Source of the DNA: Halobacteriales archaeon
GTDB lineage: Archaea > Halobacteriota > Halobacteria > Halobacteriales > SKNY01
Reading direction: 5' to 3'
Assembly: GCA_007118975.1 (NCBI GenBank)
Contig: SKQO01000032.1
Coordinates: forward strand, 1 to 40,588
Length of the DNA: 40,588 bases
Below are positions 24,361 through 33,200 of the stretch, in pieces; position 1 is the first letter of the stretch; each line of letters opens with the position of its first letter. Both the position numbers and the translations under genes were made by a program. Below the pieces are notes generated by a model. The model was given only the letters and a program-made list of their open reading frames with translations, searched no databases and was not told where the DNA came from.

Positions 24361-25554
24361 ATGACAGCGTCGAACTATCCCCGAGATGAACGCATCCTGC
24401 GAGGATACTCCGGGCGCATCTTCGTCGCGATCACGCTGTGTTGGGCCGGCCTCCAGTTCGGTCGTGGCGTCATTCCGCCGTTGCTACCCACGATCATGGA
24501 GGACCTGGCGATCACGCCGTTTCTGGCTGGCATCGCGCTGACGGTTCTCACGGTGGCGAACGCCGCCTTCCAGTACCTCGGAGGCCGATTTGCCGACGCC
24601 TGGACCCGGAAGACGGTACTCGCACTCAGCATGCTGGTCCTGTTCTGGGGTCTGATCGGACTCCTCGCGACGACGAACTACGTGCTCTTTCTCCTCGGTG
24701 TCACGCTGGTGGGCATGGCCGGCGGGCTCTTTTTCGTCCCGATGCGGGCGGCGCTGGCGGACGTCTTCGTCGCTCGACGGGGGCGCGCGTACGGCCTCAA
24801 CGAAGGCCTCGGTGCCGTCGCGGTCGTGCTGGCGTCGGGAACCGCAGCTCTCGTCCTCCTGGGAACGACCTGGCGGGCAGCGTTTGTCCCGGCTATCGGC
24901 CTCGTGATCATTGGTGTGTTTATTTTGCATCGCTGGCACCGAGAATCGTACGTCGTCGGGCGCGCGGAAATCCAGCTCCGAAAGACGGTACGTGGACTCG
25001 CTTCCGACCGGCGGATCGTCATGCTGCTGTTCGGGTACTGTCTCGTGGTATTTGTGATGCAAGGGGTGTTCGGGTTTTTGCCGGCACTGCTTCAGGCCGA
25101 GCGGGGGTTTTCGCCTAGCCTCGCGAGCGTGGGGTACGCGACGATTTATGTCACAGGTGCCATCGGGATGCCCCTGGCAGGGGCGGTGAGTGACCGGGGC
25201 AACCGCCTGGGGATCGCTGTGTTCGTCACGGCGCTCGGAGTGCTCGGCATCGGAATCATCACCGTCGCAACAGTGACACCGCTGATTTTCCTGGGTATCG
25301 TCGTCTTTTCGATCGGCATTCTCGGCTTCCCACCAGTGGTACAATCGCATCTGATGGACGTCTTTCCCGACGAAACGATGGCCCGGGATTTCGGCGGATT
25401 CAAGACGGTGTACATCGCAGCCGGGAGCCTCGGACCGACGTACGTCGGCTACGTCGCCGGCGTCTGGGGGTACGTTCCGGCCTTCTGGGGGCTTGCCGGG
25501 TGTCTCTGTCTCAGTGCCGTCGTACTCACAGCGGTCTGGCGTTTCACGGCGTAA
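24361..25554 (+). CDS. Major facilitator superfamily transporter
   Basis: 397 residues with about 12 predicted membrane-spanning hydrophobic segments (for example ITLCWAGLQFG, TVLALSMLVLFWGLIGLLA, FVPAIGLVIIGVFILH, IVMLLFGYCLVVFVMQGVF, PLIFLGIVVFSIGILGF). The cytoplasmic loop between helices 2 and 3 has GGRFADAWTRK, the MFS loop motif, and its counterpart GAVSDRGNRLG is seen in the second half. It faces the broken isomerase divergently, 116 nt between starts, and the DUF3604 gene follows 25 nt after its stop, so MFS and DUF3604 are probably one transcript. The substrate is unknown; a sugar acid or small organic acid would suit the surroundings. Confidence 0.93.
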   Translation: MTASNYPRDERILRGYSGRIFVAITLCWAGLQFGRGVIPPLLPTIMEDLAITPFLAGIALTVLTVANAAFQYLGGRFADAWTRKTVLALSMLVLFWGLIGLLATTNYVLFLLGVTLVGMAGGLFFVPMRAALADVFVARRGRAYGLNEGLGAVAVVLASGTAALVLLGTTWRAAFVPAIGLVIIGVFILHRWHRESYVVGRAEIQLRKTVRGLASDRRIVMLLFGYCLVVFVMQGVFGFLPALLQAERGFSPSLASVGYATIYVTGAIGMPLAGAVSDRGNRLGIAVFVTALGVLGIGIITVATVTPLIFLGIVVFSIGILGFPPVVQSHLMDVFPDETMARDFGGFKTVYIAAGSLGPTYVGYVAGVWGYVPAFWGLAGCLCLSAVVLTAVWRFTA

Positions 25555-25579
25555 CCAGTGAGCCGGTACCCGTGAACTC

Positions 25580-27535
25580 ATGAGGACTCTCCCGGGTGAG
25601 CAGGGTATGTCCGCGCGGACGTTCGAGAGCAACAACGACTGGTACGACGTGACCAGGGAGATGCAGATGGGAACCCCGACCGCTGATGTCGCAACCATCG
25701 ACCCCGATGATGTCGAGGCACATGAGGCCCCTCTGGAATGGACCATCACCTACGAGGTGCGGGAGGCACCCCTACGGGCGGGCGATGAGGTCATCATCGA
25801 AATCCCACTCTCCTTTCGGCTCGATCACGGCCGACCGTATCCGGTTGGGACCACACACGTGAAGCACGTAGGCGATGCGAAGCCGGGGTATGCCGCGGCT
25901 GTGGCCACCAGTACTCCCTCGGATAATGTGACGCTCGCGTCCGCGGTATCGAATCTGAGCAGACTCAGCGTCCTCGGAATCCGCGTTGAGGAAGGCGCGA
26001 TTCAAACCGGTGACCCGATCACCGTGCGACTGGGGACACGGGAAGGAAGCCGATTGCGTGCACCCTCGTTCTCCCAGCGCTTCCGGTTCGCCACGGGGGC
26101 GCGACGAGACGGAGAGTCGTATCGACCGGTTCGAACGATCCCGATCGTGAACGTTCACGGGGCGGCCGCGGCGGAACTACGGGTGATCGCACCGTCCACC
26201 GCCGCACTAGGTGAAGATCTCGAGATCGTTTTGGTTCCCGCTGACGACTACAACCGAAACCCAGCAAGGGAATACAGTGGCCAGCTGGCGATTGAATCGC
26301 CATCGTTTCTGGACTGCCCCGATCCCGTGGACCTGTCGGCGGTGGATACCATCGCACGGACCCGATCGAGAGATGCCCTCCTCGACGATACGTACGTCGT
26401 CCCGGGTCGGGCCGTGGAGGAGGGCACAGGGCGCCTCGCCGCGATCGATCGCGCGAATGGCCTGTTCGGCCGGAGTAATCCGATCGCTGTCGACTGGACC
26501 GAGCGGAACGTCTACTGGGGAGACATCCACGTCCAAGGGTACGATAGCATCGGCGTCGGCAGTGCGGCGGAAATGTTCGAATGGGGCCGGACCGCCGAAG
26601 GGCTCGATTTCTGCGCGACGGCCAACCATTACAGCGGCCGCTACGACGTCACCGAAGAGGTCTGGAAACGGGTCGTCAACGCGGCGAATCGCTACTACGA
26701 TCCGGGCTCGTACGTTACGTTCGTCAGCTACGAATGGGCCGGCGCCTACGGCCACCGGAACGTGTATTTCAAGGATGACACCGGCTATTTCTTCGGGCGG
26801 GCGGGCAGCAGTTCGCACTTCGACACGCCGGAAACGATGGAAACGCTCTGGGAGCGGCTCGAAGCGTACGAGGGGGACGTGCTGGCGTTCCCGCATCATC
26901 CCAAGTTCTGCGGCCGGACGAGCTGGGATCGTTTCCACGACGAGTTCCAACGGCTCGTCGAAATATATTCGGCATGGGGCGATTCGGAGATCGGTGGACC
27001 CTGGTCGGTCAGAGCGGGGCTAGATCGTGGGCACCGCCTGGGGTTCACGGGTGGTACGGATACGCACAAGGGCCAGCCCGGACGCGGGACTCACCAGTTC
27101 GGCAAAGGTGCCGGGAAAACGGCCGTGTATGCCCCGGCGCTCACCCGGGAGGAAGTGTTCGACGCACTCGTCGAGCGACGCTGCTATGCCACGACGGGTC
27201 CGCGAATTCTGCTCGATGTTTCAGTCAACGGGTTGCGGATGGGTGCGGAACGGCTTGCCGAGGAACAAGATAAGGATGCCCGATCGGTCGAGGTCAGAGC
27301 CCTCGGCACTCGTACAATCGATTCGATCGATGTGATCAGGAACGGGGAAGTGCTCGAATCTGTGCCAATCAGTAGTGACAAGGCAAGGATCGAGGTAATC
27401 GACGATACCCCGCTCGGGGAGGTACTCGAACCGCGATCGCACCCCGACGGACGGGAGACGACGTACTACTACGTGCGGGTAGTCCAAGAGAATCAGCACC
27501 GCGCGTGGGCCAGCCCGGTGTGGTTACTCGGGTAG
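25580..27535 (+). CDS. DUF3604 domain protein (PHP-like metal-dependent hydrolase)
   Basis: 651 residues from ATG 25580; MSARTFESNNDW at 25607 is an alternative start. The first 290 or so residues are beta-rich and include PIVNVHGAAAAELRVIAPST. The C-terminal half has the DUF3604/PHP landmarks: VYWGDIHVQGYDSIG (metal-binding His), GLDFCATANHYSGRYDV, FVSYEWAGAYGHRNVYF, LAFPHHPKFCG and FTGGTDTHKGQPGRG. These histidines and aspartates would form a metal centre as in PHP-type hydrolases. The family's reaction is not established, though members recur near sugar and sulfated-glycan genes. No signal peptide is seen. Probably co-transcribed with the preceding transporter. Confidence 0.9.
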   Translation: MRTLPGEQGMSARTFESNNDWYDVTREMQMGTPTADVATIDPDDVEAHEAPLEWTITYEVREAPLRAGDEVIIEIPLSFRLDHGRPYPVGTTHVKHVGDAKPGYAAAVATSTPSDNVTLASAVSNLSRLSVLGIRVEEGAIQTGDPITVRLGTREGSRLRAPSFSQRFRFATGARRDGESYRPVRTIPIVNVHGAAAAELRVIAPSTAALGEDLEIVLVPADDYNRNPAREYSGQLAIESPSFLDCPDPVDLSAVDTIARTRSRDALLDDTYVVPGRAVEEGTGRLAAIDRANGLFGRSNPIAVDWTERNVYWGDIHVQGYDSIGVGSAAEMFEWGRTAEGLDFCATANHYSGRYDVTEEVWKRVVNAANRYYDPGSYVTFVSYEWAGAYGHRNVYFKDDTGYFFGRAGSSSHFDTPETMETLWERLEAYEGDVLAFPHHPKFCGRTSWDRFHDEFQRLVEIYSAWGDSEIGGPWSVRAGLDRGHRLGFTGGTDTHKGQPGRGTHQFGKGAGKTAVYAPALTREEVFDALVERRCYATTGPRILLDVSVNGLRMGAERLAEEQDKDARSVEVRALGTRTIDSIDVIRNGEVLESVPISSDKARIEVIDDTPLGEVLEPRSHPDGRETTYYYVRVVQENQHRAWASPVWLLG

Positions 27536-27713
27536 CCGTACGGTCTGGCGAAAAGGGACCTGACGAACGGACCAGCTCATCTGGAAAGTCGTGAACTCGG
27601 TTTCGAGCGAACCCATCACCGAAGCGCTCGTTAGCGTTTGGTGCAGTCATCCACGCGATCACCTGAATTTAAGCGCGTGGCAGTCGCTTCCAGGAAAAGA
27701 GCTCGTTCTCAGG

Positions 27714-29485
27714 ATGACTGAAACACAGCTTCTCCCGCGGCCACAAACTCTGACAATCGAGGAGGCCCACCTGTCGATCGACGAGTCGCTAACCATCGTC
27801 CCAGCCGATACGGACGAAAGCGAGGTCGCAGCAGCGCGGTTACAGGAGCTCATCGAACAGGAGATCGGCCTCATCGTGAGGAAAGCGAGCGTGCCACCGG
27901 AGGATTCACCGATCGTCGAGATTCTGAATCCAGCCGGCTTCGAGGCACAACACGAGGTGGGGAGCGAGTATCGTCTCGCTATCTCGGGTGATGGGACGAC
28001 GATCGAGGCCGCATCACCTGCCGGGCTCGAGTACGCTGCCCAATCGTTCGTCGGGTTAATTCGTGGCGAGGCGGGGAACCGGTCACTCCCCGCGTGCGAG
28101 GTCCATGACTGGGCGTCATCGACGTGGCGTGGCGTCATGCTTGATCCGGCACGGGGGTACATCCCAGTGGATCGGGTCAAGCGAGTTATCGATGGCATGG
28201 CCAGAGCCAAGCTCAATATCCTCCATCTGGGCCTGTTAAACGCAGAATCATGCGCCATCGAGGTACCCGCCTACCCGCACCTCACGAATGAATTGCCCCC
28301 ACGGCGATTGACCACGCAGAGGAGCTCGTGCAATCGATCGACCAGGGCGGCGAGCCGTACTACGACGAGACCGATGTCGAAGAAATCGTCTCGTATGCGT
28401 CAACCCGACACGTAGAGGTCATCCCGGAGATCAACCTCCCCGGACATGCGACGGCATCGCTCGGCCAGTACCCGGAACTTCGGTGTACCGTGCCGGACGA
28501 GGACCCGAGTTTCTGGTCGGTGTGTCTCGGCGCCGAAGAAACGTACGGGTTCATCGATGCGCTCCTCGATCAACTCGCCGAGCAATTCCCCAGTGACATC
28601 GTTCACGTAGGTGGCGACGAGTGGACATTCCACTACAGCTGGGAGGATTGTGAGGTGTGTCAGGAACGGATGGACGCAGCCGAACTCAAGGATATTCAAG
28701 AGCTCTTCGTCGACTATCTTCAGCGAGTCCACGAGATTCTCACCAGCCACGACCGAAGAATGATGGTGTGGAACGAGGAAATCGATATCACACGCTCACC
28801 TGATCTTCCGGAGGACGTCCAAGTTCAGTTCTGGCGGTGGACTCGCGGGCGGATGGAGGAAAACGCCCTCCAGCAATGGGCGGAGGCGGGCAATGACGTC
28901 GTGAACTCCTATCTCCAGGGGACATACATCGGCGTCCAGATGACCGAGGAGACCGCCAGGCGATGGTCGCCGACGAGCTGGCCGCCCGTGACCGATGACG
29001 TCAGCCAACAGATTTGCGGCGGAGAACTCCCGGCCTGGAACGGATGGGGGGATCAAAGTTGGGAAGACTACGGGGTCCGAGCAATGCCTTCGGGCATGGC
29101 AATATTCGGTGATCGGGTGTGGAACGGTGATACGATCGATGACCCAGAGAGGTTTAACCGGGCAGTGCAACGTCAGGTGCTCGGCCCAGCAGTCCCGGCA
29201 GATCTCGATATTTTTGAGGAACTCGGGAGCTCGATATTCCCGCTGCATCCCATGCGTGGTGGCGAATTGGCTCACCTCTGGAAATCCCTCGACGGTTGGT
29301 CGGTTTCTGAGGCAGTAGAGCAGTACAGATATACGGCCGAGCAGCTATCCCAAATCTGTCAAAGCGAAAATACGGTCTTTTCCGATGCGAGCGCGTACGT
29401 TGACGCGCTCGAATGGCTGATGGAATCCGCGACACGAGAACAACGAGGCGTGTCCAGGCGTCCTGCCCCCGATGAAATGACATGA
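27714..29485 (+). pseudogene. GH20-like beta-N-acetylhexosaminidase, frameshifted in a C-run at about 28296-28300
   Basis: Start ATG 27714 (MTETQLLPRPQTLTIEEAHL). The N-terminal alpha/beta domain (about residues 10-150) contains RLAISGDGTTIEAASPAGLE, and the barrel opens with STWRGVMLDPARGYIPVDRV and KLNILHLGLL. After PHLTNELPP the frame is lost at the C-run; the next frame continues as TAIDHAEELVQSIDQGG, HVEVIPEINLPGHATASL and the catalytic HVGGDEW (Asp-Glu pair), through to 29485. One missing base explains the break; the restored protein would be about 590 residues, normal for GH20. The usual HWHL/DD segment is replaced by LHLGLLNAES, so substrate specificity may differ. No signal peptide is seen, implying action on imported oligosaccharides. 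Confidence 0.85.
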
Positions 29486-29871
29486 CCTCGTGAACGCCCA
29501 CAGCCCATTTTGGTCGGCCTGCAGCCATTAGCTTCTGCCCGACCCAGAGACAGAAACTGCGCCAATACCGCTCGCCCGTCCGGTAGGCCGGACAAATCTC
29601 ACACGTGCTTTCCGAGTGTGGGCCAGTGCCGGCCTCCACAGGTGGTGATCCGGAAAACGCTCACCAACCGAGATGGGAGACGAGATGCGGTCGGATCCAT
29701 TAACACTGCGTTAGTGGCGATCCACGTCGGGGATTCAATTAATCGGTAAGCCCTCCGCTGATGAATACAGGCGTATTATGCCATGGTCACCGTGTGACGG
29801 AATCTCATCACGGTAGAGCGGATGCATGAACCGTAGATACCTTTTTCTCGTGGCGGGTAAGCGCTCTGTTC
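29486..29871. other. Gene-free stretch before the heparinase-like gene
   Basis: 386 nt with no credible gene. A T-rich element (ataccttttt, about 29838-29847) is centred about 28 nt before the ATG at 29872 and may serve as its promoter. I see no RNA gene. Confidence 0.45.
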
Positions 29872-31767
29872 ATGAGTTCGTTACCGTACGATCACGATTT
29901 CTCACCCGCAGACTGGACCGCGGATGAGCTATCGTGTGCGATGGAATCCACTGACGTCCTCTCATCACTCCCCGCATATGAAGATGACCGGGAGTGGACG
30001 AATATTCGAGAAGATCCAGCGTGCAGTGGCGTCGTTGATGACTTGGTCGACGATGCAGAGGAGATACTGGAGACAGATATTCCGGGATATCCAGCTAGCC
30101 TGTATCTAGACTACTCCCGTGTTCCAGGAATGTCTCAACGGGCCGTTATGCAGCCGACACTCGATCGAGCCAGAAGGCTGAGCGTGGTGGCGCTCGCAGA
30201 GTGCTTCGAGCGTGATGGTAGATTCCTTGATGCGATCCTCGACCATGCCTGGGTCCTCTGTGAGCAACGGACGTGGCTGCATCCCGCGAACCTCTCTGAC
30301 GACGAGAACTCCAACGGGTTGCCAGTCACTGTCTCTCCCGATCGCCGAAACGTAGCGCTTCGTCCGGCCGGGATCGCGAAGACACTGGCAGAGATCGACT
30401 ACGTGTTCGGTGATTTGCTCCACCCGGCCCTTCGCGAGAACATTCGAAAGGCGGTTCACCACCACGTCATCGATCCATATCTGGCCCGTGATGATTTCTG
30501 GTGGATGCAATCACCCGCGAACAACTGGAACGCGGTCTGTAATGCTGGAAGCGCGATGGCCGCCAGTTATTTTTTGGATGACCGTGAACTCGTTGCGGAG
30601 GTTCTCGTCAATGCCGCGCACAACATCGAACGATATATTCAGGAGTTCGACTACGATGGCTGTACTCCCGAGGGAATCGGGTACTGGAATTACGGTTTCA
30701 GGAATTACACCCAACTGGGCGAGCACATCGAGACACGAACAGGGGGAGCGTATTCCCTTATCGAACCTTCAATCATCAGAGATATAGCCCAGTTCCCGAT
30801 ACGAATACGACTGAGTGAGGGAAAATATCCCGCATTTTCTGACGCTGCCGAAAACGCATACGTGGATCCATTCACCACGTGCTGGTTGGGGCATCGACTC
30901 GACCTTCCTGGCCTTGCAGCGATGGGAAAGCGGGCAATAACGGAAGCGTCGGGCGGACGATTTTCTGACACCATTCGGGATTTGGTATGGGCCGCACGAA
31001 CACCGTTGGAATGGAGCGTTCCCCGCCCGGCAAATAGCCACCACCTCCGCGGAACGGATTGGTGGATTGCCCGAGCTGAACCCGACAATCCTGATGGGGT
31101 CGTCGTGGCTGCAAAAGGGGGCCACAACGGCGAATCACACAACCATAATGATGTTGGTACCTTCGTGTTTCACGCAAGAGGAGAGTCTTATATCACCGAT
31201 CTTGGTGCCCCGGTTTACGATAACGAGTTCTTCGGTGAGAAGCGATACGAATTTCTCGCCGCGAGATCGTTAGGCCACAACGTTCCGTTTGTGTCCGATT
31301 GTGAACAAGCAGCTGGTGAGGAATTGGCGGCGGAGTTTATCGACTACACTGATAACGGGTCAAATTCCAGCTTCTCCCTTGATCTGTCTGGCTGCTATCC
31401 CAGTGAAGCCAACATATCAACACTCCGACGAAGGTACGATCTGCATCGAGAGGAAAATCTGCTAACCATCGAAGACACAGCGCGAATGGGTGGAAACCCT
31501 GACGAATTGGATTCGGTACTGATGTCGTACAATCCGATCACAACTGCCGACATTGGATTTAGTATTGAAGGATCGTCGGGGAAAGCAGTCGTGGAAGTAG
31601 AAAACGGGACGAATCTTCGCGTGGAGCGGCTCGAAGGCACCATCGACAAATCGGAGAGCGATGACGTAGAAGAGAACTACCCTGACGTGTGGCGCGCTAG
31701 AATTACAGGCGTACCAAGTGACACCGCGGACACCGTCGTCTCATACACGATCCAACTCGAATCCTGA
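29872..31767 (+). CDS. Heparinase II/III family protein (polysaccharide/oligouronide lyase-like), no signal peptide
   Basis: 631 residues. The N-terminal alpha/alpha toroid covers about residues 1-360, with the typical SPANNWNAVCNAGSAMAA segment near residue 220. The C-terminal beta-sheet domain starts around residue 390 and has the heparinase II/III signature AAKGGHNGESHNHNDVG and TFVFHARGESYITDLGAPVY, then RSLGHNVPFVSD. Family enzymes cleave uronate-containing polysaccharides or oligosaccharides by beta-elimination using Tyr/His residues. No Tat or Sec signal is present, so it should act in the cytoplasm on imported oligosaccharides, like oligo-lyases of alginate or heparin pathways. It lies 409 nt upstream of the Opp-type importer and has a lower GC content than the genes left of it. 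The minus-strand frames over it are shadows. Confidence 0.9.
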   Translation: MSSLPYDHDFSPADWTADELSCAMESTDVLSSLPAYEDDREWTNIREDPACSGVVDDLVDDAEEILETDIPGYPASLYLDYSRVPGMSQRAVMQPTLDRARRLSVVALAECFERDGRFLDAILDHAWVLCEQRTWLHPANLSDDENSNGLPVTVSPDRRNVALRPAGIAKTLAEIDYVFGDLLHPALRENIRKAVHHHVIDPYLARDDFWWMQSPANNWNAVCNAGSAMAASYFLDDRELVAEVLVNAAHNIERYIQEFDYDGCTPEGIGYWNYGFRNYTQLGEHIETRTGGAYSLIEPSIIRDIAQFPIRIRLSEGKYPAFSDAAENAYVDPFTTCWLGHRLDLPGLAAMGKRAITEASGGRFSDTIRDLVWAARTPLEWSVPRPANSHHLRGTDWWIARAEPDNPDGVVVAAKGGHNGESHNHNDVGTFVFHARGESYITDLGAPVYDNEFFGEKRYEFLAARSLGHNVPFVSDCEQAAGEELAAEFIDYTDNGSNSSFSLDLSGCYPSEANISTLRRRYDLHREENLLTIEDTARMGGNPDELDSVLMSYNPITTADIGFSIEGSSGKAVVEVENGTNLRVERLEGTIDKSESDDVEENYPDVWRARITGVPSDTADTVVSYTIQLES

Positions 31768-32146
31768 GTCCTTCGGAGAGGCTTACCCACTGGGAGGGAC
31801 CCACACTTGATAAGATCAATCAGTAAAAGCCGGACAACGTCGCTGAAAGCGGGCAGCCGAAACACACCCGGTAGGCGACGGGCCAAGAATTACACTCGCA
31901 TGGCAAAGGTGAAAGGTTGATGTCCGCTCCTGTGATGGATTTCGTCGGTATCCGATGGGCTGATCACACCCAAATATGATATGTGATACATAGTATCTCA
32001 CAGGCACCCTCTCGTAACGTAAGACCGGTATATTTGGACATCCAATCGCAGTACCATTGTCCCACTCACAATCTCCCAATATTACGTCACTAAGCAGATG
32101 AACGTAGGACCCCATACACAACCGTCGCAAACCTCAGCCAAAATCA
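31768..32146. other. Regulatory spacer upstream of the ABC importer
   Basis: About 380 nt without a credible gene, AT-richer towards its right end. It contains the palindrome at 31985-31997 and ends at the importer's TATA-like element. Confidence 0.5.
31985..31997. promoter_or_regulatory. Palindrome gatac-ata-gtatc, candidate operator of the importer operon
   Basis: Exact copy of the core at 15249-15261. It lies about 150-165 nt upstream of the TATA-like element and 180 nt upstream of the first permease start. A shared binding site for one regulator is plausible. Confidence 0.45.
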
Positions 32147-32156
32147 TTATATTCTA
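32147..32156 (+). promoter_or_regulatory. TATA-like element of the importer operon
   Basis: ttatattcta is centred about 26 nt before the ATG at 32177, with a T-rich but not purine-rich spacer, consistent with a leaderless transcript. Confidence 0.65.
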
Positions 32157-32176
32157 CCGAAGTTCTTCTTTTTTGC

Positions 32177-33199
32177 ATGGGCTACTATTTGGAACGGATT
32201 GGTCAGGCAATTATTACATTTTGGGCTGCCATTACCATCACCTTCATACTGTATCGGCTGATGCCAGGCGGACCAGTCGAATCGATGCGCAATCAATTGA
32301 TGGAGGAGGCAGCGATGGAGGGGGGAGAAATCGACATGGATCGGATCAATCGGTTAGTGGAATTACATACCGGAGTGAATCCGGATCAACCGATCCACAT
32401 CGCGTACGTTGATTATCTTATGGATATTGTACTATATCAAGACTTTGGCCGTTCTATTTGGCGGAATGAACCGGTATTCGATGTGCTCTGGGCAGGCATG
32501 CCGTGGTCAGTTTTCGTAAGTTTCTATGGGTTGTTACTGGGATTCACGGCGAATGTATTGCTGGGGGCATTAATGGCGTGGTGGGAGAACACCCGCTTCG
32601 ATAATTGGAGTTCAATTATCGCGACGTTCTTGAATTCGGTGCCATACTATGTCGGTGCTATTCTCTTCCTTGCAGTGTTCGCTTTCCAGCTTGGAGTCCT
32701 ACCCCGCGGAGGTCGATACAACGAACATCTTGATCCAGGGTTCCATTTACCCTTCATGTTTAGCGTCATCGAACACGGCATTCTTCCCATTGCTACCGGT
32801 TTCATCGTTGGATTCGGTGGCGGCGCGCTGGCCATGCGAGGGAATTCGATCCGCATCCTCGGATCGGATTATTTGCGGGTTGCGCAGCTTCGGGGCGTTA
32901 GCACGGCTCGTATCGCGACACGATATGTAACACGGAACGCAATCTTGCCACTTTACACCGGCTTGATGATTGGGATATCCGCAATCTTTAGCAGCTCGAT
33001 CATCATGGAGCTCATCTTCACCTATCCGGGTGTCGGTTGGTACACTTGGGGTGCGCTTGAGGGAAGGGATTACCCGTTGCTTATGGGTATTTTCTTGTTC
33101 TACACCTTTGTGACGATACTCGGGATACTCATCGCGGATTTAACGTACGGATATATCGATCCACGGGCAGGCACGGAAGGAAGACAGGAGGCATACTAA
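32177..33199 (+). CDS. ABC transporter permease, DppB/OppB type
   Basis: 340 residues, MGYYLERIGQAIITFWAAIT at the start. The first membrane helix is followed by RLMPGGPVESMR as in DppB-like permeases. Further hydrophobic helices include VFVSFYGLLLGFTANVLLGA and YYVGAILFLAVFAFQLGVLP. The ATPase-contacting EAA-type loop is DYLRVAQLRGVSTARIATRY, and the end has FTYPGVGWYTWGALEGRDYP. It forms the channel with the second permease, whose gene begins 1 nt after this stop. Spot GC is low (22 of 60 bases at 32401-32460). With the binding protein and two ATPases it forms a peptide/oligosaccharide importer. Confidence 0.93.
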   Translation: MGYYLERIGQAIITFWAAITITFILYRLMPGGPVESMRNQLMEEAAMEGGEIDMDRINRLVELHTGVNPDQPIHIAYVDYLMDIVLYQDFGRSIWRNEPVFDVLWAGMPWSVFVSFYGLLLGFTANVLLGALMAWWENTRFDNWSSIIATFLNSVPYYVGAILFLAVFAFQLGVLPRGGRYNEHLDPGFHLPFMFSVIEHGILPIATGFIVGFGGGALAMRGNSIRILGSDYLRVAQLRGVSTARIATRYVTRNAILPLYTGLMIGISAIFSSSIIMELIFTYPGVGWYTWGALEGRDYPLLMGIFLFYTFVTILGILIADLTYGYIDPRAGTEGRQEAY

Positions 33200-33200
33200 C

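Noticed and set aside
24484-25749. Long (421-codon) minus-strand open frame across the MFS gene
   Set aside because: It mirrors the high-GC transporter gene, is rich in Arg/Asp/Pro/His without domains, and the plus-strand MFS protein is unambiguous.
29510-29749. 79-codon frame between the GH20 and heparinase-like genes
   Set aside because: Composition is Arg/Pro-rich and unlike neighbouring proteins; no family resemblance.
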